Assembly (NCBI RefSeq): GCF_030733545.1
Contig: NZ_JASHIU010000003.1
Location: 62,001-126,000 of the forward strand
DNA length: 64,000 bases
Direction of reading: 5' to 3'
Origin: Oceanicaulis sp. MMSF_3324
Lineage (GTDB): Bacteria > Pseudomonadota > Alphaproteobacteria > Caulobacterales > Maricaulaceae
Below the pieces are notes generated by a model. It was given only the letters and a program-made list of their open reading frames with translations. It did not search any database and was not told the origin of the DNA. Shown here piece by piece: positions 55,132-64,000 of the stretch (its first letter is position 1; every line of letters begins with the position of its first letter). Position numbers and translations under genes: made by a program.

Positions 55132-55920
55132 TTATCGCATGTTCAAGGCGCTGCCGGTCTGGTTGAGCGACCAGTCATACGCGTAGCCGGCGATCCTCGG
55201 CCGGGCGCGAATCGCGTTCGCGAGATCATCGGTCGCATACTCAAGCAGGTGCGCCCTCACCCCGGCGTCATCTCCGCCAAAATCCTCATCGAACCAGTCA
55301 TAGATCCGGGAAACCACGAGCCCTTCTTCGGTCACGCTGACGCCGCGCGGATGATTGATATAGGCGCGCGCCGCCGTCTCGAGATCGGTGTCCAGCGTCG
55401 CCCCGCGCCAGGCGGTCGCTTTCAGGTTGGGACAACCGATGGAGGCGCAATTGACGGCATAATGGACCAAGGGCGCTTCGAACTGTTCGCGCATGATATC
55501 ATGCTCGATATTGTCCAGCGACAGCGCGCGGCCTTCCACCTCGACCCGGTCCACGCCCCAGGGGCCGATGGACCAGGGCCGCGGCCGGATTTGCCGGATA
55601 GAGCGTTCAGGCGCTTCATCCACGATCAGTTTGACGGTGACGGCGTTGTAGAGATTGGCCCAGAACGCGAACTGGTCCTCGGCGGCCAGCGTGCTGACCG
55701 GAACCGTTTCCAGCGTCTCGATATAATCATCCAGGCTGGACCGATCCTGGCTGGCATTCCGCAAAGCGTCATAATCGAACCGGTTGATGCCGTCCGGGCT
55801 CGGCGAGAGATAGCCCTCGAGAATCTGGTCCCAGGGGTGATGCAGGTCTGACGACTCCTGCGCCAGACCCGGCCCGGCAAGGCCGAGAACCAGAACACAC
55901 AGACTGAAGAATGCTTTCAT
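55132..55920 (-). CDS. Exported DUF547-family protein
   Basis: 262 residues with a signal peptide (MKAFFSLCVLVLGLAGPGLAQ). DUF547 marks: QFAFWANLYNAVTVKLIVDE (family FWINLYNA-type motif), LVHYAVNCASIGCPNLKATAW (conserved Cys/His-containing CxSxxCP segment) and YDWFDEDFGG. The Cys-His-Asn/Asp pattern has led to suggestions of a papain-like fold, but no activity is established. Probably periplasmic. It lies 205 bp upstream of the third TonB receptor on the same strand. Confidence 0.88.
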   Translation of the reverse strand: MKAFFSLCVLVLGLAGPGLAQESSDLHHPWDQILEGYLSPSPDGINRFDYDALRNASQDRSSLDDYIETLETVPVSTLAAEDQFAFWANLYNAVTVKLIVDEAPERSIRQIRPRPWSIGPWGVDRVEVEGRALSLDNIEHDIMREQFEAPLVHYAVNCASIGCPNLKATAWRGATLDTDLETAARAYINHPRGVSVTEEGLVVSRIYDWFDEDFGGDDAGVRAHLLEYATDDLANAIRARPRIAGYAYDWSLNQTGSALNMR

Positions 55921-56037
55921 GCCACGCTCCTGAGCTCAGGAGTTTAGGGTAGCGGACTGTCCATCCAAGGCCAGTCACGCCCCGGTGAGAATCGGGCATG
56001 GTCAAACACTTGTGACCGCCAGACCGAAAGCCGCGCC

Positions 56038-56901
56038 ATGACCGAGCCCATTCGCACACAATTCACGCTCGAACAGGGCGTCATGGCCGCCTGGCATTGG
56101 CCCAGGCCCGACGCGCCTCTGCTCGTCTTCGCGCACGCCAACGGCTTTAACGGCGGAGTTTATCGTCGGCTTCTGACGCCGCTGTCCGAGCATTTCGAGA
56201 TCATCGCGCCCGACCTGCGTGGCCATGGCCGCACCACTCTGCCCGCGGATCCGCAAAGCCATAAAAGCTGGGACATTTATGCGAGCGATCTTCTGGCGCT
56301 CTATGACCAGCTCGATCGCACGCCGGCGCTGCTGGCCGGCCATTCCATGGGGGCGTCCAGCACCTTGCTGGCCGCCGCGCGCATGACGGCGGCCCCGCCG
56401 CTCGCCCTCATCGAACCCGTTGTCCTGCCCGCCTCGCTTTACACGATGGCGCGCTCACCGCTCTGGCGGTTCATGAAGGGCACGGTCAAACAAGGCCAGA
56501 TGGCGCGCAAACGCTCCAATGGCTGGCCGGACGCGCCCAGCGTCGCAGAACGCTACAAAAGCCGCCCCACCTTCGCCCGCTGGGCGGAGGGCGTGCTTGA
56601 AGATTATCTTGAGGACGGCCTCACCGAGACCTCGGACGGCGTGCGCCTGTCCTGCGATCCCGAATGGGAAGCCGCCAATTTCGAAGGCCAGGCGCATGAC
56701 CTGCTCAAAGCGGCGCGCCGCGTGGGCCACAAGACGCACGTCCTCAAGGCGCTCAAAGGCTCCACAGTGATCAACGCAGAAGGCCTGAAGCAGCGTGGGG
56801 TCCATATTGACGCTATTGAGGGCGGCCATCTGGCGCCCATGGAGCAACCCGAAGCGGTCGCGGACTGGCTGTCTCGAACCGCCCGGGCGGCGGGCCTCTG
56901 A
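56038..56901 (+). CDS. Alpha/beta-fold hydrolase
   Basis: 287 residues. VFAHANGFNGGVYRRLLTPLSEH supplies the oxyanion region, DLRGHGRTT follows, the nucleophile elbow is LLAGHSMGASSTL (Ser), and the His is in IEGGHLAPMEQPEAV. The acid residue is less obvious. Cytoplasmic, substrate unknown. The start codon sits 117 bp from the divergent DUF547 gene. A bidirectional terminator follows. Confidence 0.88.
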   Translation: MTEPIRTQFTLEQGVMAAWHWPRPDAPLLVFAHANGFNGGVYRRLLTPLSEHFEIIAPDLRGHGRTTLPADPQSHKSWDIYASDLLALYDQLDRTPALLAGHSMGASSTLLAAARMTAAPPLALIEPVVLPASLYTMARSPLWRFMKGTVKQGQMARKRSNGWPDAPSVAERYKSRPTFARWAEGVLEDYLEDGLTETSDGVRLSCDPEWEAANFEGQAHDLLKAARRVGHKTHVLKALKGSTVINAEGLKQRGVHIDAIEGGHLAPMEQPEAVADWLSRTARAAGL

Positions 56902-56905
56902 TACA

Positions 56906-56933
56906 AAAAGGCCGGGCAAGCGCCCGGCCTTTT
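56906..56933. terminator. Bidirectional terminator between hydrolase and typA
   Basis: Perfect 12-bp stem AAAAGGCCGGGC, loop AAGC, T4 (A5 on the other strand). Between convergent genes. Confidence 0.93.
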
Positions 56934-56952
56934 CATCAGATGTGCGAGAAGC

Positions 56953-58782
<1,830 letters not shown>

Positions 58783-58966
58783 GGGGAGGTCCTTGTCTCG
58801 CAGATCAGTCTCTTCGCAGGTGCGAAGCCTGCGGTCTTTGGCGCTCTCATACAGGGGGAAATTGCATTCGGCTAGCACTGGTCGCCGCAGGACGGTCGGT
58901 CTAGGTTGCCCAGCAAATCATCGCCATGACAAAATCGAGCCCAATAACGGCTCATGGGGAGACATT

Positions 58967-61552
58967 ATGAAGAGCATTATCCGCGCAAGCATCGCTGCGC
59001 TTGGCGCTGCTTTGGCAGGCGCTCAGGCGTCTGCCGAGCCCATTTCCTTCTTCATGCCCGAAGACGTGACCTATGACGACGCCATCCCGGCGCCGGAGGA
59101 CAGCTTCGGCTATGAAATCGGTGATCGTCCCGTGCGCCATGCCGACATGGTCGCCTATCTGCGCGATGTCGCCGAACAATCCGACCGGATCAGCGTGGAG
59201 ACCATCGGCTACACCCACGAGCACCGCCCGATTCTCTTTTTCACCGTCACCTCGCCTGAAAACCAGGCGCGAATCGACGAGATCCGCGCGGCGCATCTGG
59301 CCCGCATGCGCGGGGAAGCGGTCGCCGAAGACACCCCGCTCGTGCTGTGGATCAATTTCGGCGTTCATGGCGCAGAATCCTCGGGCATGGATGCCGCCAT
59401 GCCGGCGCTCTACCACTTCGCAGCCGCCAGCGACGCCGATGTCGGCGAAACACTGGATGACACGGTGGTGCTGTTCACCGCCGTCTTCAATCCGGACGGA
59501 CATTCGCGCCGGGTGAACCATGTGGAGACCTTCCTCTCCGAAGCGCAGAACACCGATCCGGCCGACATCATCCACAATCTGTGGGTCGAAGCGCGCACCA
59601 ATCACTACTGGTTCGACCTCAACCGCCAATGGCTCCTGCTGACCCAACCCGAAGCCCAGGCCTGGATCGGCAAATGGCATGAGTGGAAGCCGATGGTCTC
59701 GGCGGACTACCATGAGATGGGCTCTTCCAGCCCGTTCTACTTCCACCCGGGTGAAGCACTACGTCGCAACCCGCTGATCCCCGAACGGGCGCGCGATCTG
59801 ACCTATCGCATCGGTCAGCAGCACACTTCTGATTTCCTCGATCCCGAAGGCCGCCTGTACACGACCCAGGAAGGCTTTGATAACTTCTATATCGGCAAGG
59901 GGTCGACCTATCCCCAGATCAATGGCTCGCTCGGCATTCTGTTTGAAATCGGCGCGGCGCGTGGCGGCGCTCTGGAAACCGATCGCGGCCTCGTCACCCA
60001 TGGCGACAATGTGCGCACCCAGTTCCGCACCGTGCTCACCACGATCGAGGGCGCGCGCAACATCCGCGATGAGCTGATCGACTATCAACGCAGCTATTTC
60101 GAAGAGTCTGCGCGGATGGCGAACCAGGACAATCGCCGCGCCTATGTCTTCACCGCCTCGGGTGATCCCGAGCGCGCAAACCGCTTCGTGCGCCTTCTGC
60201 GCATGCACGATATCGAGGTGTTCGAGCTGGAAGGCGATGTCCGCGCGGATGGGCGCACCTATCGCGCCGGCGAAGCCTTCATCGTGCCCATGGAACAGAC
60301 CCAGCACCGGATGATCCGGGGCATCTTCGACCGGGTCACCGAATTTCCCGAAAACATCTTCTATGACGTTTCCGGCTGGACCCTCCCTCTGGCCTATGAC
60401 CTCGACTATTCGGCTCTGAACGGCCTGCGTTCGGTATCCTGGTCGGATGAGCTGGCCACGGGTGATTTTGAACCCGCGCCGGCGCCGGATGTCGCCCCCT
60501 ACGGCTATGTTCTGGAATGGTCGCACACCTATGCGCCGCGGGCTCTGAACCGCATCCTGTCGGCCGAGCTTTACGCCCGCGCCGGAAGCGAGCCGGTCAC
60601 GGCGGAAACCACGCGCGGCCGCGTCGAGCTGGGCCGCGGGGCCGTGTTCGTCCCCTATGCCCGCCAGGATATGAGCCGCGAGGACATTCACGCCCTGATG
60701 GAAACCATCGCCCGCGAGGACGGGGTGACTGTGCACGCTCTCACCTCGGGCCTCACGCCCACTGACGGCGCCGATTTTGGCGCGGCGGGCGTGTTCCGCT
60801 CTCTGGAAGCGCCGCGCGTCGTGCTCGCCTTTGATGATGGGCTGACCCGGTATGATTCCGGGGAAATGTGGTGGACGCTCGATCATCAGCACAACATGGA
60901 AGTCACCCTTGTGCGAAAGGATGATCTGGGTCGCCTGACGATGAGTGACTATTCCCATCTCATCCTGGTGGGCGGCAATGCCCGCCTGTCAGAGCGCACC
61001 CAGGAACAGATTGAAGACTGGATCCGTCGCGATGGCGGCACGCTGATCGCCACCCGTCAGGCCGCCGTCTGGGCGCAGGAGGCCTTCTTTGACCGCGTGA
61101 TGGAGGAGGACGAGGAAGAGCGCGAGCCGCTTACCCGTCTGAACGTGTCCGAAATGGCGGTGCGTGAAGCCGAACACATCATCGGCGGGGCGCTGTTCGA
61201 GACCGATCTCGACATCTCCCACCCGCTCGGCTTCGGCTTCAATGACCGCACCTTGCCGGTCCAGCGCAACATGACCAGCGTGCTGATCCGTCCCGAAGAC
61301 GATCCCTATGCGGTCGTGGCCGAATATACGGATGAACCGCTGTTGTCCGGCTATGCCTCCGAGCGCCGTCAGGGCGAGATCGCCGGCACGCCGGCCGTGG
61401 TCGCCGAACGGCTGGGTCGCGGCTCGGTCATCATGATGGCCGACAACCCGGTCTTCCGCGCCACCTTCCCCGGCTCGGAGCGGCTGTTGATGAACGCCAT
61501 CTTCTTCTCTGACATGATCGACGGCGCCCGCGGCGTCTACGCAGAGGAATAG
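58967..61552 (+). CDS. Secreted M14-family zinc metallocarboxypeptidase (paralogue)
   Basis: 861 residues from ATG 58967 with a signal peptide (SIIRASIAALGAALAGAQASA). Zinc ligands H134 and E137 (NFGVHGAESSG) and the His of ADYHEMGSS. It shares NPDGH, TNHYWFDLNRQW and the ILFEIGAARGGALETDRG region with the protein encoded at 20042-22645; the two align along their length, including the C-terminal GGTLIATRQAAVWA region. Periplasmic or secreted peptide degradation is inferred. Divergent from typA with 184 bp between them; the open frame further upstream overlaps typA and is not coding. A terminator follows. Confidence 0.93.
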   Translation: MKSIIRASIAALGAALAGAQASAEPISFFMPEDVTYDDAIPAPEDSFGYEIGDRPVRHADMVAYLRDVAEQSDRISVETIGYTHEHRPILFFTVTSPENQARIDEIRAAHLARMRGEAVAEDTPLVLWINFGVHGAESSGMDAAMPALYHFAAASDADVGETLDDTVVLFTAVFNPDGHSRRVNHVETFLSEAQNTDPADIIHNLWVEARTNHYWFDLNRQWLLLTQPEAQAWIGKWHEWKPMVSADYHEMGSSSPFYFHPGEALRRNPLIPERARDLTYRIGQQHTSDFLDPEGRLYTTQEGFDNFYIGKGSTYPQINGSLGILFEIGAARGGALETDRGLVTHGDNVRTQFRTVLTTIEGARNIRDELIDYQRSYFEESARMANQDNRRAYVFTASGDPERANRFVRLLRMHDIEVFELEGDVRADGRTYRAGEAFIVPMEQTQHRMIRGIFDRVTEFPENIFYDVSGWTLPLAYDLDYSALNGLRSVSWSDELATGDFEPAPAPDVAPYGYVLEWSHTYAPRALNRILSAELYARAGSEPVTAETTRGRVELGRGAVFVPYARQDMSREDIHALMETIAREDGVTVHALTSGLTPTDGADFGAAGVFRSLEAPRVVLAFDDGLTRYDSGEMWWTLDHQHNMEVTLVRKDDLGRLTMSDYSHLILVGGNARLSERTQEQIEDWIRRDGGTLIATRQAAVWAQEAFFDRVMEEDEEEREPLTRLNVSEMAVREAEHIIGGALFETDLDISHPLGFGFNDRTLPVQRNMTSVLIRPEDDPYAVVAEYTDEPLLSGYASERRQGEIAGTPAVVAERLGRGSVIMMADNPVFRATFPGSERLLMNAIFFSDMIDGARGVYAEE

Positions 61553-61574
61553 GCGAACGCCACTCCTGAACAAG

Positions 61575-61605
61575 AACGCCCCGCCAGGATATGGCGGGGC
61601 GTTTT
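61575..61605. terminator. Bidirectional terminator between M14 paralogue and enoyl-CoA hydratase
   Basis: Eleven-bp stem AACGCCCCGCC / GGCGGGGCGTT with a 7-nt loop and T4. Between convergent genes. Confidence 0.88.
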
Positions 61606-61616
61606 GCATCTTGTTC

Positions 61617-62381
61617 CTAGAATTGACCGTGCCGGCCCTGGCCTTGTGTGAAGCGCGTCGCGCCTTCCACCGTCTCTCCGCTGGCGAGCGTCTGAAGCCC
61701 GAGCCGCGTTTCATTGAGGAGCGCCCCGGCTTCATTGAGCGACCATTGCTCCAGCACCGACTGGCGATCATGGCGCAGGCAAAGCTGGGGAAAACCCGCA
61801 ATCTGTTCTGCAAGCGCCAGGGCCATCTCCAGCGCCTGACCCTTGGGACAGGTGCGATTGGCGAGCCCGATCTGCAGCGCTTCGTCCGCATGAACCGCCC
61901 GTCCGGTCAGGATCATGTCCATGGCCCGGGACTGCCCGATCAGGCGCGGCAGGCGGATCGTGCCGCCATCAATGAGCGGCACCCCGAACCGTCGGCAATA
62001 GACGCCAAAGACCGCATCCGCGGCCATCACCCGCAGATCACACCACAGCGCCAGCTCCAGACCGCCCGCCACGGCATGGCCCTCGACCGCGGCGATGACC
62101 GGCTTGGACAAGCGCATGCGTGACGGCCCCATGGGGCCATCGCCGGTCTCTTCGACCCGATTACGCCCTTCGCCGGTGCTGACCGCCTTGAGGTCCGCGC
62201 CGGCGCAGAACGTATCGCCAGCCCCGGTCAGGATCGCGACGGACAGCGCCTCATCGGCGTCAAATCGGCGAAAGGCCTCCGCCAGCGTCTCGGCGCTCGG
62301 CCCATCGACGGCATTGCGCCGATCGGGACGGTCTATGGTGATGATCGCAACGGCGCCGCGCGTCTCATACTGAACGCTCAT
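61617..62381 (-). CDS. Enoyl-CoA hydratase/isomerase family protein
   Basis: 254 residues from the ATG at 62381 (MSVQYETRGAVAIITIDRP), with GGGGAGG upstream. Crotonase marks: RPDRRNAVD, the oxyanion loop DTFCAGADLKAV, and PVIAAVEGHAVAGGLELALWCDLRVMA with the second oxyanion Gly. The usual hydratase Glu (in GLxPExG-like) is replaced by FGVPLIDGGTIRLPRLIG, where Asp precedes GG, a pattern often seen in crotonases lacking a defined substrate. Acts on an acyl-CoA; specific reaction unknown. Confidence 0.9.
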   Translation of the reverse strand: MSVQYETRGAVAIITIDRPDRRNAVDGPSAETLAEAFRRFDADEALSVAILTGAGDTFCAGADLKAVSTGEGRNRVEETGDGPMGPSRMRLSKPVIAAVEGHAVAGGLELALWCDLRVMAADAVFGVYCRRFGVPLIDGGTIRLPRLIGQSRAMDMILTGRAVHADEALQIGLANRTCPKGQALEMALALAEQIAGFPQLCLRHDRQSVLEQWSLNEAGALLNETRLGLQTLASGETVEGATRFTQGQGRHGQF

Positions 62382-62440
62382 GGCTGTCCTCCCCTGTTGT
62401 TTTGAACAAGGGTCGGTCAGCCTCGACACACAGGCAAGCC

Positions 62441-64000
62441 TTATTGCGCGGGCGCCTGCACCTGTGATGTTTCAAGGGTGTAGAAGCGCAGGCTCAGCTC
62501 TCGCCCCTTCACGGCGTTATAGCCTTCCAGGGTCGCCAGCTGACGGATCGCGGCGCCGTTCAACGCACTCTGGAAGGCCGCGTCTTCAGACTGGTCCACA
62601 ATGGCGACGCCGCAATCGGGATGGTTCAGGAGATACGCCGCCGTATCCGCCCCATCCGTGCCCAGATGCACGTCGGTGGAGAAGTTGAAGACATTGGACG
62701 GCTCGCGATAGCCCGCCGTCGCCACGTCCAGCACTTCGCACCCTGTAAAGGTGTCGGCGATGCGCGCAGCGTTATAGGACGGCCACAGCTTGTGCACGCC
62801 AGGAATGGCGACGCCGAACGCGACCACATAGACCGCGCAGGTTGCCGCGGTCACTGCGAGAAACCGGGTCAGGTCCGGCTTGAACGCCAGCACGATCAGG
62901 CTGGCCACCGCCAGGGCGCCCATGACGGCGGTGACCTGACTGGCCAGGCTGACGGGTTCGCCAAACTCGATCTGGCCCACCCAGGGGACCAATCCGACCA
63001 GCACGCCCACAAGGATGGCCGCGACAGCCAGCACGCCAAACAGCGTCCAGTGCTTCCAGCTGCTCAGCAGCGCCTTGGCGTTCACAAGCCCGATCCCGAT
63101 CAGGATGGCGATCGCCGGGAACATCGGCGAGACATAATGGGGCAGCTTGGTCTGGATCAGTTCAAACACCAGCCAGGACGGCAAAATCCAGACGAGCAGG
63201 AACTGCACGCTCGCTTCGCCCTTGCGCGCCCAGGCCGCCAACCCGGCCAGGCCCAGCAGCGCCGAGGCCGGCCACAGCGTCACCGGCATCAAAAGGGTGT
63301 GGTAACCGAACGGCCCGCCATGGCTGTCATCGGCGACACCCACCTTGCCGAACAGGGCATGGCCCACCGCTTCCTGGAAAAAGCCCCACTCGGTCTGGAT
63401 GTTGATGGCGACCAGCCAGGGCATGAAAATCGCCATGGCCAGCAACAGCCCTGGAAAGGGCCGGATTTTCAGAAGCAGTCTGGGATCGCGCTTCAGGGCG
63501 ACAAAACCGATCAGGGTCAGCGCTGTGACCATGAAGAAGATCGGCCCCTTGATGGCGACCGCAGCGCCCGTTCCCGCCCAGAGCACCGCTGGCCAGCCCC
63601 AGAATTTCGGCCGGGCCTCCTTGACCTTCAACATCAGCATGGCGAGCGCGACCTGGGCAAACATGCCCGCCGCCAGCAGCGCTGCATCCGTCTTGGCGGT
63701 GCGCGCCTCGATCTGCATGGCGAGGCTGAGCGCCATCACAAGACCCGCAATCAAGCCTACCGAGGGCGAGAACAGGCGCGCCCCCAGCCAGGCGGTCAGA
63801 GCAACCGCGATGATCGAGCCGACAAAGCTCGGCAGGCGGTGCGCGCCGATGGGCGCATCCTCGCCGCCAAAGGGCTGCGTGGTGATCACTTGAAGCCAGT
63901 AGATCCCGCTGGGTTTAACGTGGCGCGGATCGCCCTGGAACCGGATGTCCACATAATCGCCCGTCTCCATCATCTGGCGACTGGCCTGGGCGTAACGCGC
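62441..64000 (-). CDS. ArnT-like glycosyltransferase (GT83/PMT type), N-terminus outside window
   Basis: 519 codons are visible; the frame is open through the right edge. At the edge ARYAQASRQMMETGDYVDIRFQG corresponds to the (DE)-x-R-Y segment near the catalytic Asp of ArnT/PMT proteins, followed by KPSGIYWLQV. About ten hydrophobic spans follow and a periplasmic C-terminal domain. Such enzymes transfer a sugar from an undecaprenyl carrier to lipid A or another acceptor in the inner membrane. The first catalytic Asp (D-E-x-R) lies just outside the window, so it cannot be confirmed. Confidence 0.88.
   Translation of the reverse strand, partial: ARYAQASRQMMETGDYVDIRFQGDPRHVKPSGIYWLQVITTQPFGGEDAPIGAHRLPSFVGSIIAVALTAWLGARLFSPSVGLIAGLVMALSLAMQIEARTAKTDAALLAAGMFAQVALAMLMLKVKEARPKFWGWPAVLWAGTGAAVAIKGPIFFMVTALTLIGFVALKRDPRLLLKIRPFPGLLLAMAIFMPWLVAINIQTEWGFFQEAVGHALFGKVGVADDSHGGPFGYHTLLMPVTLWPASALLGLAGLAAWARKGEASVQFLLVWILPSWLVFELIQTKLPHYVSPMFPAIAILIGIGLVNAKALLSSWKHWTLFGVLAVAAILVGVLVGLVPWVGQIEFGEPVSLASQVTAVMGALAVASLIVLAFKPDLTRFLAVTAATCAVYVVAFGVAIPGVHKLWPSYNAARIADTFTGCEVLDVATAGYREPSNVFNFSTDVHLGTDGADTAAYLLNHPDCGVAIVDQSEDAAFQSALNGAAIRQLATLEGYNAVKGRELSLRFYTLETSQVQAPAQ

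Noticed and set aside
59759-60958. 399-codon minus-strand open frame
   Set aside because: Antisense shadow of the second M14 peptidase; the plus strand carries the zinc and substrate motifs.

Overview
The window looks like chromosomal DNA of a GC-rich alphaproteobacterium. Gene content (three TonB-dependent receptors, two secreted M14 metallopeptidases, folK-rpoZ-rsh order, soluble CZB chemoreceptor, MnmH/SelD) suggests a marine, prosthecate-type lineage such as Maricaulales/Hyphomonadaceae. That placement is inference; no marker gene in the window settles it. No CRISPR array, intact insertion sequence or prophage is visible.

Layout. 1-9 kb holds housekeeping genes: rsh (cut by the window edge), rpoZ, folK, a NYN-domain protein, a family 5 uracil-DNA glycosylase, smpB-dapA, a soluble lytic transglycosylase, a threonine/serine dehydratase and an acyl-CoA ligase. 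9-20 kb holds a small superinfection-immunity-like membrane protein, a soluble chemoreceptor with a zinc-binding CZB domain, a nitroreductase, tdh and kbl (threonine to glycine plus acetyl-CoA) split by an HxlR/GST/SnoaL-like/tautomerase/DMT cassette, a TPP enzyme and a TonB receptor. 20-29 kb holds an M14 peptidase and a compact eight-gene histidine operon, yerC-hisG-hisD-hisB-hisH-hisA-hisF-hisIE. 29-38 kb holds a truncated globin, a DJ-1-like protein, an MFS carrier with an inserted DUF805 domain, a TonB receptor facing a TetR regulator and two alpha/beta hydrolases, and a rhodanese. 38-45.5 kb holds Mrp, tRNA-Ser(GCU) with a nearby second tRNA-Ser 3' fragment, a DUF305 plus LVIVD-type protein, a Tat-exported dienelactone-hydrolase-like protein, and divergent mnmH/selD. 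45.5-64 kb holds a large autotransporter, an ABC1 kinase, MltF, a third TonB receptor, a DUF547 protein, a hydrolase, typA, a second M14 peptidase, an enoyl-CoA hydratase and an ArnT-like glycosyltransferase cut by the right edge.

Most notable. The his operon has gammaproteobacterial organisation and sequence type (long HisG, fused HisIE, enteric-like HisF/HisA/HisB), but hisC is missing. The position normally held by hisC and by the HAD phosphatase half of HisB carries a ~208-residue N-terminal extension of HisB. By eye this reads as a decayed, internally deleted HisC without the PLP lysine region. The operon promoter has a tandem TAGCGTG repeat in its spacer, a likely site for the TrpR-like first gene product. 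Other points: a low-GC DUF805 domain spliced in frame into an MFS transporter; a perfect 14-bp palindrome in the spacer of a TonB-receptor promoter facing tetR; a threonine dehydrogenase lacking all four structural-zinc cysteines; and the tRNA-Ser fragment, which suggests a decayed integration site.
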